Of a DNA stretch of 64,000 bases, positions 8,108 through 19,162 are shown piece after piece. The position numbers were made by a program, and so were the translations under genes. This stretch comes from Variovorax sp. J22P240 (GTDB taxonomy: Bacteria; Pseudomonadota; Gammaproteobacteria; Burkholderiales; Burkholderiaceae_C). The notes under the pieces were generated by a model, which worked only from the letters and a program-made list of their open reading frames with translations, ran no database searches and was not told the DNA's origin. The stretch lies in the NCBI RefSeq assembly GCF_030316855.1, contig NZ_JASZYR010000001.1, positions 1,116,001 to 1,180,000 of the forward strand, given 5' to 3'. How positions within the stretch are numbered: the stretch's first letter is position 1; every line of letters begins with the position of its first letter.

Positions 8108-11100
8108 TCAGCTTTCGAGTTGCACCCAAAGCTTGTCGAGCCGCTTGACGCTGACCGGCTGCGGCGTGCGTAGTTCCTGCGCGAAGAAGCTCACACGCAA
8201 CTCTTCCAGCAGCCAACGGAACTCGCTCATCCGCTCGTCCACCGCACCTTTGCGTTCGGCCAGCAGTCGCCAGTAGCGCTGCTCCTGCGGGCGAAGCTCC
8301 GCCAGCCGCTGCGCATCGCGCGCCGGGTCGCCGCGAAGCTTGTCGAGCCGCAACGTGATCGCCTTGAGATAGCGCGCGAAATGCTGCAGGCGTGGCCATG
8401 GCGTGTCGGCGATGAAGCGCTTGCCCATCAATCGCTGCAGCTGCTGCGCGGCATCGGCGGTGGCCGTGGGCTGAACCTTGGTGTCCTTGATCTTGCGCGC
8501 TGCCTGCGTGTATTCGGTGAGGATCATGCCGGCCAGCCGCGCGACCTCGTTCGCGATCAGCGTGAGCCGGCCGCGGCCTTCCTCCACGCGGCGCTTGAAG
8601 CCCGCTTCATCGGACGGCAGCGGTTCCTGCAGGAAGGCGCGCTCCAGCGCCACGTCGATGACCTGCGCACGGAGTTCCTCGGCGGTGCCGAGCGGCATGT
8701 ACGCGACGGCCATCTTCTGCAGATCCGGGATGTTCTTCTCGAGGTACTTGAGGGCATCCTTGAGTTGCAGCGCGAAGAGCCGCCGCAAGCCGCTTCGGTG
8801 CTTCGCGGCCGCAACGGCGGGCTCGTCGAACACTTCGATCGTGACCGCATCGCCACCGTCCAGCAGCGCCGGAAAGCCGATCAGCGATTGCGCGCCGCGC
8901 CGGACCTCCATCAATTCCGGGAGTTCGCCAAAGGTCCAGGCGGTGTAGCGTTGGCCGGCAGGCAATGATGGCGTCGCGGGCTCGTCCGACGGGGCCTTCA
9001 CCGATGACTGCGCTCCCGCACCTGCGGATTCGGTTGCCGCGGGCTTCGCGGACGCCTTGACGTTGAGCCCGGCCAGCGCCTGGAACGCACCGCGCGCCTG
9101 CGCGCCCAACTCCGCCTTCAAGGCGCCGAGGTTGCGCCCCATGCCGAGCTGGCGGCCGTGTTCATCCACCACGCGCAGGTTCATGAACAGATGCGGCGGC
9201 AGCATGTCGAGTTTGAAGTCGGCACGCTTCACATCGAGGCTGGTCTGGTCGCGCACGCGCTTAAGCAAGGCGTCGGTGAGCGAGCCGTGGCCGAAGACTT
9301 CCGGCGCCGCAAGCAGCTCGCTCAGGCGAGCGGCCGATTCGGGCAGGGGCACCAGTCGGGCTCGCGGCTTCTGCGGCAGGCTCTTGAGCAGGGCCTGCAC
9401 TTTGTCCTTCAGCATGCCGGTCACCAGCCATTCACAGCGTTCTTCGCTGACCTGATTCAAGACAAAGAGCGGGACGGTGACCGTCAGACCATCTTTCGCG
9501 TCGCCCGGCTCGTGGAGGTATGTCGCCGCGCAATCGACACCACCCAGCCGCAGGGTCGGCGGGAACGATTGCGTCGTGATGCCGGCCGCCTGGTGCCGCA
9601 TCAGTTCGTCGCGCGTCAGGTAAAGCAGACGCGGCTGCGCCTTCGACTCCTGGCGGTACCAGTTCTCGAAGGTGATGCCGCTTGCGACATCCGGCGGCAG
9701 CTGGGCGTCGTAGAAGGCGTAGATCAGTTCGTCGTCGACCAGTACGTCCTGCCGCCGCGACTTGTGCTCCAGGCCCTCGACCTCCCGCACGAGCTTGCGA
9801 TTGGCTGCGAGAAAAGGCAGCTTGCTTTCCCACTGGCCGCCGACGAGCGCTTCCCGAATGAAGATCTCGCGCGCAGCGACAGGGTCGACCTTGCTGAAGT
9901 CGACGCGCCGCCCGCTGTACACCACGAGGCCGTAGAGCGTCGCGCGCTCCAGCGCCGCGACCTGAGCGCCCTTCTTCTCCCAGTGCGGATCGAGCAACTG
10001 CTTCTTGAGCAGGTGCCCGGCGACTTGTTCGAGCCACTGCGGCTCGATGTTCGCGATGCCGCGGCCGAACAGGCGCGTGGTTTCGACCAACTCGGCGCAG
10101 ACGATCCATCGGCCCGGCTTCTTCTTCAGATGCGCGCCCGGATGGCGGTAGAACTTGATGCCGCGCGCGCCGAGGTAGGCCTCGTCGTCCTCGAGCTTCC
10201 AGCCGACATTGCCGAGCAGGCCCGAGAGCATGGAGAGGTGCAACGGCTCGTAGCCCGCGGGCTCGGCGTTGATGCGCCACTTGTGTTCCGTGACGACGGT
10301 GAGCAACTGCGAGTGGATGTCACGCCATTCGCGCACGCGACGGATGTTGACGAAGTTCTGGCGCAGCAGCTGTTCGTATTGACGGTTGCTGAGCTTGTGG
10401 CTGTCGCCGTGCCCGCCGCGCGAATCCTGAATCCATTTCCAAAGCCGCAGATACCCGCTGAACTCGCTCTTCTCGTCATCGAACTTCGAATGCGCCTGGT
10501 CAGCCTGCTGCTGCGCGTCCATGGGCCGATCGCGAACATCCTGCACGGACAGGGCGCTGGCGATCACCAGCACCTCTTCGAGCGCACCACGCGTGCGGGC
10601 CTCCAGGATCATCCGGCCGACGCGCGGATCGAGGGGCAGTTTGGACAGCTCGACGCCCGTCGGTGTGAGTTCGTTCGCGTCGTCCACCGCGCCCAGCTCG
10701 TTCAGCAGTTGATAGCCATCGGCGATCGCACGCCGCTGCGGCGCTTCGAGAAAAGGAAAGCGCTCCACGTCACCCAGGTGCAGCGACTTCATCCGCAGGA
10801 TCACGCCCGCGAGCGAGGAGCGCAGGATCTCCGGATCGGTGAACCGTGGCCGGTCCTCGAAGTCCTTCTCGTCGTAAAGCCGGATGCAGATGCCGTTGGC
10901 CACCCGGCCGCAACGTCCCGCACGCTGGTTGGCCGCCGCCTGGCTGATCGACTCGACCAGCAGCTGCTCCACCTTGCTGCGGAAGCTGTAGCGCTTGACC
11001 CGCGCGGTGCCGGCGTCGATGACATAGCGGATGCCCGGCACGGTGAGCGAGGTTTCGGCGACGTTGGTGGCCAGCACGATGCGGCGGCCCGTGTGGCCGT

Positions 11101-11965
11101 CGAAGATGCGGTCCTGCTCGGCCTGAGACAGGCGCGCGAACAGCGGCAGCACTTCGGCGCTGCGCATCAGGGGCTGGTGGCTCAGGTGCTTGCGCAGATG
11201 ATCGGCCGCTTCCCGGATCTCACGCTCGCCGGGCAGGAAGATCAGGATGTCGCCCGCGTTGTGCGGATCGCGCCAGAGTTCGTCCACGCCGTCGGCGATG
11301 GCGTCGTTGAGGTCGTAGTCGCGTGATTCCTCGAAGGGCCTGTAGCGCTGCTCGACCGGAAACGTCCGGCCCGACACCATGATGACGGGCGCCGGCCCCT
11401 TTACGGATGCGAAATGCTGCGCGAAGCGATCCGCATCGATCGTCGCCGAGGTCACGATCACCTTCAGGTCCGGCCGGCGCGGCAGGATCTCTCGCAGGTA
11501 GCCCAGGAGGAAGTCGATGTTCAGCGAGCGCTCGTGCGCCTCGTCGATGATGAGCGTGTCGTAGGCCTTGAGGAGTGGATCCGTCTGTGTCTCCGCCAGG
11601 AGAATGCCGTCGGTCATCAGTTTGACCGAGGCATCGCGCGACAGCCGGTCCTGGAATCGCACCTTGAAGCCGACCACATCGCCCAGCGGCGTCTTCAGTT
11701 CCTCCGCGATGCGCTTGGCCACCGACGACGCCGCAATGCGGCGCGGCTGGGTATGACCGATCAGCCGACCCTTGCCCGGCGGGGCGTTGAGCTTGCCGCG
11801 CCCCAGCGCCAGGGCGATCTTGGGCAGCTGCGTGGTCTTGCCCGAACCGGTCTCGCCACAGACGATCACGACCTGGTTCGCATCGATGGCGGCCATGATT
11901 TCGTCGCGCCGGGCCGACACCGGCAGGGATTCGGGGAACTCGATTCGAAGTGGAGACGAAGACAA
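8108..11965 (-). CDS. hrpA: ATP-dependent RNA helicase HrpA (DEAH box)
   Basis: A 1285-residue DEAH/RHA helicase, a usual length for HrpA. Walker A GETGSGKT is at residues 37-44, DEAH at 141-144, the SAT motif at 173-175, and motif VI QRAGRCGR follows. After the two RecA domains come the HA2/ratchet and OB-fold regions and the long HrpA-specific C-terminal domain (DUF3418). In E. coli HrpA acts in mRNA processing of fimbrial transcripts and in rescue of stalled ribosomes. It is divergent from argA with 67 bases between starts. Confidence 0.96.
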   Translation of the reverse strand: MSSSPLRIEFPESLPVSARRDEIMAAIDANQVVIVCGETGSGKTTQLPKIALALGRGKLNAPPGKGRLIGHTQPRRIAASSVAKRIAEELKTPLGDVVGFKVRFQDRLSRDASVKLMTDGILLAETQTDPLLKAYDTLIIDEAHERSLNIDFLLGYLREILPRRPDLKVIVTSATIDADRFAQHFASVKGPAPVIMVSGRTFPVEQRYRPFEESRDYDLNDAIADGVDELWRDPHNAGDILIFLPGEREIREAADHLRKHLSHQPLMRSAEVLPLFARLSQAEQDRIFDGHTGRRIVLATNVAETSLTVPGIRYVIDAGTARVKRYSFRSKVEQLLVESISQAAANQRAGRCGRVANGICIRLYDEKDFEDRPRFTDPEILRSSLAGVILRMKSLHLGDVERFPFLEAPQRRAIADGYQLLNELGAVDDANELTPTGVELSKLPLDPRVGRMILEARTRGALEEVLVIASALSVQDVRDRPMDAQQQADQAHSKFDDEKSEFSGYLRLWKWIQDSRGGHGDSHKLSNRQYEQLLRQNFVNIRRVREWRDIHSQLLTVVTEHKWRINAEPAGYEPLHLSMLSGLLGNVGWKLEDDEAYLGARGIKFYRHPGAHLKKKPGRWIVCAELVETTRLFGRGIANIEPQWLEQVAGHLLKKQLLDPHWEKKGAQVAALERATLYGLVVYSGRRVDFSKVDPVAAREIFIREALVGGQWESKLPFLAANRKLVREVEGLEHKSRRQDVLVDDELIYAFYDAQLPPDVASGITFENWYRQESKAQPRLLYLTRDELMRHQAAGITTQSFPPTLRLGGVDCAATYLHEPGDAKDGLTVTVPLFVLNQVSEERCEWLVTGMLKDKVQALLKSLPQKPRARLVPLPESAARLSELLAAPEVFGHGSLTDALLKRVRDQTSLDVKRADFKLDMLPPHLFMNLRVVDEHGRQLGMGRNLGALKAELGAQARGAFQALAGLNVKASAKPAATESAGAGAQSSVKAPSDEPATPSLPAGQRYTAWTFGELPELMEVRRGAQSLIGFPALLDGGDAVTIEVFDEPAVAAAKHRSGLRRLFALQLKDALKYLEKNIPDLQKMAVAYMPLGTAEELRAQVIDVALERAFLQEPLPSDEAGFKRRVEEGRGRLTLIANEVARLAGMILTEYTQAARKIKDTKVQPTATADAAQQLQRLMGKRFIADTPWPRLQHFARYLKAITLRLDKLRGDPARDAQRLAELRPQEQRYWRLLAERKGAVDERMSEFRWLLEELRVSFFAQELRTPQPVSVKRLDKLWVQLES

Positions 11966-12032
11966 GGCGGGCAGTTCGGGGAAAATCGCCGATTATCTTG
12001 CGCCCGGCCTTTCCGCCTCCCCTACCCCGCCA

Positions 12033-13379
12033 ATGTCCACCGTCTTCAACTTCACCTTCGTCCCCTGGTTTCGCTCGGTGGCGCCCTACATCCACATGCA
12101 TCGCGGCAAGACCTTCGTGGTCGCGATGGCCGGCGAGGCGATCGCGGCCGGCAAGCTGCAAAACATCGCCCAGGACCTGGCACTGATCCAGAGCATGGGC
12201 GTCAAGGTGGTGCTGGTGCACGGATTCCGTCCGCAGGTCAACGAGCAGTTGCGCGCCAAGGGCCACGAGGCAAGGTACTCCCACGGCATGCGCATCACCG
12301 ACGAGGTGGCGCTGGACTGCGCGCAGGAGGCTGCCGGCCAGTTGCGCTACGAGATCGAGGCCGCTTTCAGCCAGGGTCTGCCGAACACGCCGATGGCCGG
12401 TTCCACGATTCGCGTCATCTCTGGCAACTTCATCACCGCGCGGCCCGTCGGCGTGGTCGACGGCGTCGACTTCCAGCATTCGGGGCTGGTGCGCAAGGTC
12501 GATGCGGCGGGAATTCGCCGCGCGCTGGATTTCGGCGCAATGGTGCTGATGTCGCCCTTCGGCTTCTCGCCCACCGGCGAGGCCTTCAACCTGACGATGG
12601 AAGAGGTCGCGACCAGCGTGGCGATCTCGATCCAGGCCGACAAGCTGATCTTCCTGTCCGAGATTCCCGGGATTCCGCTCGACACCAGTTTGCCGGTCAG
12701 CGAGGACAACCCGATCGACACCGAGCTACCGCTCGACACCGCGAAAAAGCTTCTGGCCTCGCTCTCGCCGCCGCAGCGGCCGACGGACACTGCCTTCTAT
12801 CTGCAGCATTGCGTGAAGGCCTGTGAGGCGGGGGTCGAGCGCAACCACATCCTGCCGTTCAGCGTGGACGGCTCGCTGCTGCTGGAGGTGTACGTGCACG
12901 ACGGCATCGGCACCATGGTGATCGACGAGAAGCTCGAATCGCTGCGCGAAGCGACGGCGGACGACATCGGCGGCATTCTGCAGCTCATCGAACCCTTCGA
13001 GCGCGACGGCACGCTGGTGAAGCGCAGCCGCACCGAGATCGAGCGCGACGTCGGCCAATACACCGTGATCGAGCACGACGGCGTGATCTTCGGCTGCGCG
13101 GCGCTCTACCCTTACCCGGAAGCGAAGACGGCCGAGATGGCGGCGTTGACCGTGTCGCCCCAGTCGCAGGCTCAGGGCGACGGCGAACGCATCCTGAAGC
13201 GCATCGAACAGCGCGCCAAGGCCCAGGGCCTGGAGAGCATCTTCGTGCTGACGACGCGCACCATGCACTGGTTCCTGAAACGCGGCTTCCAGCAGGTCAA
13301 TCCGGACTGGCTGCCCGAGGCGCGCAAGCGCAAGTACAACTGGGACCGCAAGAGCCAGGTGCTGGTCAAGAAGCTCTAG
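12033..13379 (+). CDS. argA: N-acetylglutamate synthase (amino-acid N-acetyltransferase)
   Basis: A 448-residue enzyme making N-acetylglutamate from glutamate and acetyl-CoA, the first step of arginine synthesis. The start ATG at 12033 gives MSTVFNFTFVPWFRSVAPYI, the usual N-terminus. The opening extends upstream into the hrpA region, which is a shadow. The amino-acid-kinase-like domain (FVVAMAGEAIAAGK, VKVVLVHGFRPQVN) covers about 1-290 and the GNAT domain about 300-448 (MAALTVSPQSQAQGDGERIL, acetyl-CoA loop; FVLTTRTMHWFLKRGF). The kinase domain usually provides arginine feedback inhibition. Confidence 0.95.
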   Translation: MSTVFNFTFVPWFRSVAPYIHMHRGKTFVVAMAGEAIAAGKLQNIAQDLALIQSMGVKVVLVHGFRPQVNEQLRAKGHEARYSHGMRITDEVALDCAQEAAGQLRYEIEAAFSQGLPNTPMAGSTIRVISGNFITARPVGVVDGVDFQHSGLVRKVDAAGIRRALDFGAMVLMSPFGFSPTGEAFNLTMEEVATSVAISIQADKLIFLSEIPGIPLDTSLPVSEDNPIDTELPLDTAKKLLASLSPPQRPTDTAFYLQHCVKACEAGVERNHILPFSVDGSLLLEVYVHDGIGTMVIDEKLESLREATADDIGGILQLIEPFERDGTLVKRSRTEIERDVGQYTVIEHDGVIFGCAALYPYPEAKTAEMAALTVSPQSQAQGDGERILKRIEQRAKAQGLESIFVLTTRTMHWFLKRGFQQVNPDWLPEARKRKYNWDRKSQVLVKKL

Positions 13380-13413
13380 CTCACGCGGCGCACATCACCC
13401 CGAGGAGAACGCG

Positions 13414-13818
13414 ATGTTTCCATGGCTTTGGTTCTGGTCCCCGACGTTGCACTTTCCGTTCAGCGGCAGCGTGGCGCAGCAGATCGAGCCGGATACGAGC
13501 TGGTTCTTCGCGGGAATTCCCCCCTCGGCGGGCAATGGCGCGCTGGAGAAGAAGGCTTTCGAGGTCGCCAGCTACGGGCGACAGATCGGCTGGATCACGG
13601 AGGTGCTGCTGGCCGACAAGCAATCCAGGACGGTCACCCCGGCACAGGGCGCCAAATCGCTCGACAAGCTCCAGGGGGCCTACGACAAGATCGAGGCCGC
13701 CAAGAAGCAAAGCCGTGCCGAGATCGCGGATGCGGCGGCTTCGGCGCTCGCTAGGCTGCGGGAAGCCGACCCCGACGCCTATGACCGCCTGCTGGCGCTC
13801 GCGCCCAGACCCCGATAA
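13414..13818 (+). CDS. Conserved hypothetical protein
   Basis: A 134-residue protein without a domain I recognise. It opens with an aromatic stretch (MFPWLWFWSPTLHFPFSG) too short and too polar for a membrane helix. The rest is predicted helical with a charged coiled segment, LQGAYDKIEAAKKQSRAEI, near residues 87-105. GAGGAG lies about 8 bases upstream of the ATG, supporting a real gene. It sits between argA and dapC and could be co-transcribed with dapC, 9 bases downstream. Confidence 0.7.
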   Translation: MFPWLWFWSPTLHFPFSGSVAQQIEPDTSWFFAGIPPSAGNGALEKKAFEVASYGRQIGWITEVLLADKQSRTVTPAQGAKSLDKLQGAYDKIEAAKKQSRAEIADAAASALARLREADPDAYDRLLALAPRPR

Positions 13819-13827
13819 TCCCTGCCC

Positions 13828-15027
13828 ATGAATCCCCTGCTCGCCAAACTGCAGCCTTACCCGTTCGAGCGACTGCGCCAACTCTTCGCGGGCGTCACGC
13901 CGAACCCCGAATTCGCCCCCATCAGCCTGGGCATCGGCGAACCCAAGCACCCCACTCCCGCGTTCATCAAGGAAGCGCTGTCCAACAGCCTTGGCGCGCT
14001 CGCCGTCTATCCGGCGACGGCCGGCGATCTCAAGCTGCGCGAGTCGTTCACGGGCTGGCTGCAGCGTCGCTACGGGCTGGCGCTGGACCCGGCCACGCAG
14101 GTGCTGCCGGTCAACGGATCGCGCGAGGCGCTCTTCGCCCTGGCGCAGACGGTGGTCGATTCCAGCAAGTCGCCGTCGCCCGTGGTGCTGTCGCCTAATC
14201 CCTTCTATCAAATCTACGAAGGCGCGGCCTTTCTGTCGGGTGCCGATCCCTACTACGTGCCCAGTGTGGCGGCACGCAACTTTGCCGTCGACTGGGACAG
14301 CGTGCCCGCCGAGGTCTGGGCGCGCACCCAACTCGTCTTCGTCTGCTCGCCGGGCAACCCGACCGGGGCTGTGATGCCGCTGGACGAGTGGCAGAAGCTT
14401 TTTGCGCTGTCGGACCGCTACGGCTTCGTGATCGCGGCCGACGAGTGCTACAGCGAGATCTATTTCCGCGACGAGCCGCCGCTCGGCGGACTTGAAGCCG
14501 CGGCGAAACTGGGCCGCAGCGACTTCCGCAACCTCATCGCCCTCACCTCGCTGTCCAAGCGCAGCAATGTACCGGGCCTGCGCAGCGGCTTCGTGGCAGG
14601 CGATGCGGCGATCATCAAGTCCTTCCTGCTCTATCGCACGTACCACGGCAGCGCCATGAGTGGCACCGTCGCCGCCGCCAGCATCGCGGCTTGGAACGAC
14701 GAGGCCCACGTGGTCGAGAACCGCGCCCAGTACCGCGCCAAGTTCGCCGCCGTCACGCCCTTGCTCGAACCCGTGCTCGACGTTCGCCTGCCCGACGCCA
14801 GCTTCTACCTCTGGGCCGGCGTGCCGGCATCGTGGAACGGCGACGACCAGGCCTTCGCCCGCGCGCTCTACGCTCAATACAATGTGACGGTGCTGCCCGG
14901 CAGCTACCTCGCCCGCGACGTGGCCGGCGCCAATCCGGGCCGCGGGCGCATCCGGATGGCGCTGGTCGCCGACACGGCCGAATGCACCGAGGCCGCGCAA
15001 CGCATCGTGAACTTCATCCAGAACTGA
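13828..15027 (+). CDS. dapC: Succinyldiaminopimelate aminotransferase
   Basis: A 399-residue PLP aminotransferase that makes N-succinyl-LL-2,6-diaminopimelate in lysine and peptidoglycan precursor synthesis. Recognisable segments are [14 protein letters not shown] near residue 31, [28 protein letters not shown] and [15 protein letters not shown] with the PLP lysine at K244. The family assignment as DapC rather than a general aspartate aminotransferase rests on the N-terminal motif and on direct adjacency to dapD (8 bases) and dapE. Confidence 0.93.
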   Translation: MNPLLAKLQPYPFERLRQLFAGVTPNPEFAPISLGIGEPKHPTPAFIKEALSNSLGALAVYPATAGDLKLRESFTGWLQRRYGLALDPATQVLPVNGSREALFALAQTVVDSSKSPSPVVLSPNPFYQIYEGAAFLSGADPYYVPSVAARNFAVDWDSVPAEVWARTQLVFVCSPGNPTGAVMPLDEWQKLFALSDRYGFVIAADECYSEIYFRDEPPLGGLEAAAKLGRSDFRNLIALTSLSKRSNVPGLRSGFVAGDAAIIKSFLLYRTYHGSAMSGTVAAASIAAWNDEAHVVENRAQYRAKFAAVTPLLEPVLDVRLPDASFYLWAGVPASWNGDDQAFARALYAQYNVTVLPGSYLARDVAGANPGRGRIRMALVADTAECTEAAQRIVNFIQN

Positions 15028-15035
15028 GCTTTTCC

Positions 15036-15860
15036 ATGACCCAACAACTCCAGCAGACCATCGACGCCGCGTGGGAAGACCGCGCCAACATCTCCGCCAC
15101 CAGCGCTCCGAAGGAAGTCCGCGATGCCGTCGATCACGTGATCGCCGAGCTCAACAACGGCCACCTGCGCGTGGCCACCCGCGAGAGCGTGGGCCAGTGG
15201 ACCGTGCACCAGTGGATCAAGAAGGCCGTGCTGCTGTCGTTCCGCCTCAAGGACAACGAGCAGATGCAAGCCGGCTCGCTGGGCTTCTACGACAAGGTGC
15301 CGACCAAGTTCTCGCACCTGTCGGCCGGCGAACTGAAGGAGGCCGGCGTGCGCATCGTGCCACCGGCCGTGGCGCGTCGCGGCAGCTATATCGCCAAGGG
15401 TGCGATCTTGATGCCCTCGTACGTGAACATCGGCGCCTACGTCGGCGAAGGCACCATGGTCGACACCTGGGCCACCGTCGGTTCCTGCGCGCAGATCGGC
15501 GCCAACGTGCACCTGTCGGGTGGCGTCGGCATCGGCGGCGTGCTGGAACCCCTGCAGGCCGGCCCGACCATCATCGAGGACAACTGCTTCATCGGCGCCC
15601 GCTCCGAAGTGGTCGAAGGCGTGGTGATCGAAGAGAACTCCGTGCTGTCGATGGGCGTGTACATCGGCCAGAGCACGCCGATCTACGACCGCACGACTGG
15701 CGAAGTCAGCTACGGCCGCGTGCCGTCGGGCTCGGTCGTCATCAGCGGCACGCTGCCCAAGGACAACGGCAAGTACAGCCTGTACGCCGCCATCATCGTG
15801 AAGCGTGTCGACGCGCAAACCCGCGCCAAGACCTCGCTGAACGACCTGCTACGCGACTAA
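15036..15860 (+). CDS. dapD: Tetrahydrodipicolinate N-succinyltransferase
   Basis: A 274-residue left-handed beta-helix acyltransferase that uses succinyl-CoA. The start ATG at 15036 gives [20 protein letters not shown]. The hexapeptide-repeat region covers about residues 105-220 ([55 protein letters not shown]). An N-terminal helical domain precedes it. Its length equals E. coli DapD (274). Confidence 0.97.
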   Translation: MTQQLQQTIDAAWEDRANISATSAPKEVRDAVDHVIAELNNGHLRVATRESVGQWTVHQWIKKAVLLSFRLKDNEQMQAGSLGFYDKVPTKFSHLSAGELKEAGVRIVPPAVARRGSYIAKGAILMPSYVNIGAYVGEGTMVDTWATVGSCAQIGANVHLSGGVGIGGVLEPLQAGPTIIEDNCFIGARSEVVEGVVIEENSVLSMGVYIGQSTPIYDRTTGEVSYGRVPSGSVVISGTLPKDNGKYSLYAAIIVKRVDAQTRAKTSLNDLLRD

Positions 15861-15931
15861 AAGGAAGCCGGCCGCCTGAGGGGGCGGCACGGTGGATGCC
15901 CGTTTCATAACCACACTGAGGAGAAATGCCG

Positions 15932-17080
15932 ATGAACACGATGGAGCGAATTCTTCGCCTGATGGCCGAACGCAAGGCTTCCGACATCTATTTATCGGCG
16001 AACTGCCCAGCGCTGATTCGCATCAATGGCAATTGCATGCCGATCAACGCCCAGGTGCTGCCGCCCGAGGCGCCTCTGAGCCTGCTGTCCGAAGTCGTGC
16101 ATGCGGACCGCATCGCCGAGCTGGAACGCACCGGCGAGCTCAACATGGCCATCGGCCTCGACGGCGCCGGCAACTTCCGCATCAGCGCCATGCGCCAGCG
16201 CGGCAGCTATGCGGTGGTGGTACGGCACATCGCCTCGGTCATCCCGTCCTTCGAGGACCTGAACCTGCCCGAAATCCTCAAGACGCTCGTGATGGAGAAG
16301 CGCGGGCTCATCCTGATGGTCGGCTCCACCGGTGCCGGCAAGAGCACGACGCTGGCCTCGATGCTCGACTACCGCAACGAAAACGCGACCGGCCACATCC
16401 TCACGGTCGAAGAACCGATCGAATTCACCTTCACCAACAAGAAGTCGATGGTGAACCAGCGTGACGTGGGCAGCGACACGCAATCGCTCCAGATCGCGCT
16501 CAAGAACGCACTGCGCCAGGCGCCCGACGTGATCCAGATCGGCGAAATCCGCGATCGCGAAACGATGACCGCCGCAATCGCCTACGCGCAGTCGGGTCAT
16601 CTTTGCGTGGCCACGCTACACGCCAACAACAGCTACCGGGCGCTGAACCGCATCCTGAGCTTCTACCCAGTGGAAGTGCGCCCCACGCTGCTGGGCGATC
16701 TCGGCGGCGCCCTGCGCGCCGTCGTCGCCCAGCGCCTGCTGCGCACGCCCAACGGCGCTCGCGTTCCGGCGCTCGAAGTGCTGCTGAACACCGCGCTGGT
16801 CGCGGAGCACATCGGCAAGGGCGACTTCTCGGCCGTCAAGGACGCCATGGAACAGTCCATGGCTGAAGGGTCTCAAACCTTCGAAGAAGACATAGCCCGC
16901 CTGATCACCGAAAATCTGGTCACCCGCGAGGAAGGCCTGGCGCAGGCCGACTCGCCGACCAACCTGATGTGGCGCCTGCAGAACCGCAAGGCGCCGCAGA
17001 CCCGCAGCGAAGAACGCTCCCTCCTCGACCAAGTCGAGGAACCCACCTTCACGGACATCACGCTCGACGTGCGTTTGTGA
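15932..17080 (+). CDS. PilT/PilU-family type IV pilus retraction ATPase
   Basis: A 382-residue secretion ATPase. Two ATGs are close together: the one at 15932 has GAGGAG 8 bases upstream and is chosen; the one at 15926 is only 2 bases from it. Residues 1-110 form the PAS-like N-domain. Walker [14 protein letters not shown], the Asp box LTVEEPIEF, Walker [12 protein letters not shown] and the His box [18 protein letters not shown] follow. The PilT C-terminal AIRNLI element is not seen, which favours the PilU branch. PilT/PilU power pilus retraction and twitching. It lies inside the DAP gene block. Confidence 0.88.
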   Translation: MNTMERILRLMAERKASDIYLSANCPALIRINGNCMPINAQVLPPEAPLSLLSEVVHADRIAELERTGELNMAIGLDGAGNFRISAMRQRGSYAVVVRHIASVIPSFEDLNLPEILKTLVMEKRGLILMVGSTGAGKSTTLASMLDYRNENATGHILTVEEPIEFTFTNKKSMVNQRDVGSDTQSLQIALKNALRQAPDVIQIGEIRDRETMTAAIAYAQSGHLCVATLHANNSYRALNRILSFYPVEVRPTLLGDLGGALRAVVAQRLLRTPNGARVPALEVLLNTALVAEHIGKGDFSAVKDAMEQSMAEGSQTFEEDIARLITENLVTREEGLAQADSPTNLMWRLQNRKAPQTRSEERSLLDQVEEPTFTDITLDVRL

Positions 17081-17096
17081 ACCATTTGCCCTTTCG

Positions 17097-18275
17097 ATGT
17101 CCCGAACGCTCCAGCTTGCCGAACAACTGATCTCCCGCCCCTCGGTCACTCCCGACGACGCGGGGTGCCAGGAGATCCTCGGCGAACGGCTGGCGCGGCT
17201 CGGATTCAGGCTCGAGACCATCGAAAGCGGCCCGACCGACTTTCGGGTGACCAATCTGTGGGCAGTCCGGCCCGGTACCGCCCCCAATGGCGCAGGCCGG
17301 ACCCTGGTTTTTGCAGGCCACACCGACGTGGTGCCCACCGGGCCACTCGAACAGTGGACCAGCCACCCCTTCACACCCACCCACCGCGACGGCAAGCTCT
17401 ATGGCCGCGGTGCTTGCGACATGAAGACCTCGCTGGCCGCCTTCGTCGTCGCGATCGAGGAATTCCTGGCTGCGAAGCCGGATCCGCGCCTGACCCTCGC
17501 CCTCCTTCTCACGAGCGACGAGGAAGGCCCCGGCGTCGACGGCACTGTCGTGGTCTGCAACACACTGGCCGCGCGCGGCGAGCGGATCGACTACTGCATC
17601 GTCGGCGAGCCGACGGCCGTCGAGCGCTGCGGCGACATGATCAAGAACGGCCGGCGCGGCACCATGAGCGGCAAGCTGACCGTCCAGGGTGTGCAGGGCC
17701 ACATCGCCTATCCGCACCTGGCGAAGAACCCGGTGCATTTGCTCGCGCCTGCACTGGCTGAACTGGTCGCAATCAACGCGTGCGGCGGCTGGGATGCCGG
17801 CAATGACCATTTCCAGCCGACAAGCTGGCAGATCAGCAACATCCACGCCGGGACTGGGGCGAGCAACGTGATCCCAAGCGCAGCGGTGCTCGACTTCAAC
17901 TTCCGCTTTTCGACCGAATCAACGCCCGAATCGCTGCAGCAGCGCGTGCACGCCGTGCTCGACAGCCATGGCGTCGATTACACGCTCACATGGACCGTCG
18001 GCGGACTGCCCTTCCTCACGAAGCCGGGCGAACTGGTCGAAGCGGTGCAGCAATCCATCCGCGACGAGACCGGCATCGAGACCGAGCTGTCGACCAGCGG
18101 CGGCACCAGCGATGCACGATTCATCGCGAAGATCTGCAAGCAAGTGGTTGAACTGGGCCCCGTGAACGCGAGCATCCACAAGATCGACGAACACATCGCG
18201 CTTGCCGAGATCGAGCCGCTCAAGAACATCTATCGCCGCACGCTGGACAGGCTCGAAGCGCTGCTCCTGGTATGA
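17097..18275 (+). CDS. dapE: Succinyl-diaminopimelate desuccinylase
   Basis: A 392-residue M20 di-zinc hydrolase converting N-succinyl-LL-DAP to LL-DAP and succinate. It starts [20 protein letters not shown]. Metal-ligand motifs are visible: [12 protein letters not shown] (His), [11 protein letters not shown] (bridging Asp), and [11 protein letters not shown] (Glu pair), then the dimerisation lid domain and [11 protein letters not shown] near the C-terminus. It overlaps prmB as ATGA and follows the pilU-like gene by 16 bases. Confidence 0.96.
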   Translation: MSRTLQLAEQLISRPSVTPDDAGCQEILGERLARLGFRLETIESGPTDFRVTNLWAVRPGTAPNGAGRTLVFAGHTDVVPTGPLEQWTSHPFTPTHRDGKLYGRGACDMKTSLAAFVVAIEEFLAAKPDPRLTLALLLTSDEEGPGVDGTVVVCNTLAARGERIDYCIVGEPTAVERCGDMIKNGRRGTMSGKLTVQGVQGHIAYPHLAKNPVHLLAPALAELVAINACGGWDAGNDHFQPTSWQISNIHAGTGASNVIPSAAVLDFNFRFSTESTPESLQQRVHAVLDSHGVDYTLTWTVGGLPFLTKPGELVEAVQQSIRDETGIETELSTSGGTSDARFIAKICKQVVELGPVNASIHKIDEHIALAEIEPLKNIYRRTLDRLEALLLV

Positions 18276-19135
18276 GCACTGTCATCGAACTGATCGAGGC
18301 CGGCGCCAAGCAGCTGGCCGACGCGGGCGTTGCCTTTGGCCATGGTACCGACAACGCTTTCGACGAGGCCGTGTGGCTTGTGCTCTGGCGCCTTGGCCTG
18401 CCGCTCGATGAACTGGACGGGGTCGCCGACCGCCAGGTATCGCCGGCGGACGCCGCGCGCATCGGCCAACTCTTCACCCAGCGCATCGAGACACGCAAGC
18501 CCGCCGCCTACCTCACCAGGGAAGCATGGCTCCAGGGCGTTCCCTTCTACGTCGACGAGCGCACCATCGTGCCGCGCAGCTTCGTTGCGGAACTGCTGGC
18601 CGATGGCAGCATCGATCCCTGGCTGGGTGAGCACACGCGCCGTGTGCTCGATCTGTGCACCGGCAACGGCAGCCTTGCGGTGCTGGCGGCAATGACCTAT
18701 CCGGACATCGCGGTCGATGCGGCAGACCTGTCGACCACGGCGCTCGAAGTGGCAGCCATCAACGTGACGCGGCATCAGCTCGACGACCGCATCACGCTGC
18801 TCGAATCCGACGGCCTCGCCGGCGTGCACGGCCCCTACGACCTCATTCTTTGCAACCCGCCCTACGTCAACGCGCAGAGCATGACGGCGCTTCCCGCCGA
18901 GTACCGTGCCGAGCCGGAACTGGCCCTGGCCGGCGGCACCGACGGCATGGATTTCATCCGCCGCCTTCTCGCCGAAGCGCCCGCTCGCATGAGCGAGTCC
19001 GCCGTGCTGGTGCTTGAAATCGGCAACGAGCGCGCGCATTTCCAGGCTGCTTTCCCGAAGCTCGAAGTGGTGTGGCTCGCCACCAGCGCCGGCGAAGACC
19101 AGGTCCTCCTGGTCACCCGCGAATCTCTCCTATGA
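18272..19135 (+). CDS. prmB: Ribosomal protein L3 N5-glutamine methyltransferase
   Basis: A 287-residue SAM-dependent methyltransferase. The catalytic motif NPPYV ([14 protein letters not shown]) near residue 195 is that of glutamine-N5 methyltransferases, and the SAM-binding loop reads [16 protein letters not shown]. The N-terminal helical domain and the sequence [19 protein letters not shown] distinguish PrmB (ribosomal L3) from PrmC (release factors). Translationally coupled to dapE. Confidence 0.93.
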   Translation: MSTVIELIEAGAKQLADAGVAFGHGTDNAFDEAVWLVLWRLGLPLDELDGVADRQVSPADAARIGQLFTQRIETRKPAAYLTREAWLQGVPFYVDERTIVPRSFVAELLADGSIDPWLGEHTRRVLDLCTGNGSLAVLAAMTYPDIAVDAADLSTTALEVAAINVTRHQLDDRITLLESDGLAGVHGPYDLILCNPPYVNAQSMTALPAEYRAEPELALAGGTDGMDFIRRLLAEAPARMSESAVLVLEIGNERAHFQAAFPKLEVVWLATSAGEDQVLLVTRESLL

Positions 19136-19162
19136 AATGCCCGCCAACGGGCGGGCAATGAA

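Noticed and set aside
9158..11326. Long plus-strand open frame (722 codons) opposite hrpA
   Set aside because: It is a high-GC antisense shadow; hrpA has full helicase motifs and the plus-strand product resembles no family.
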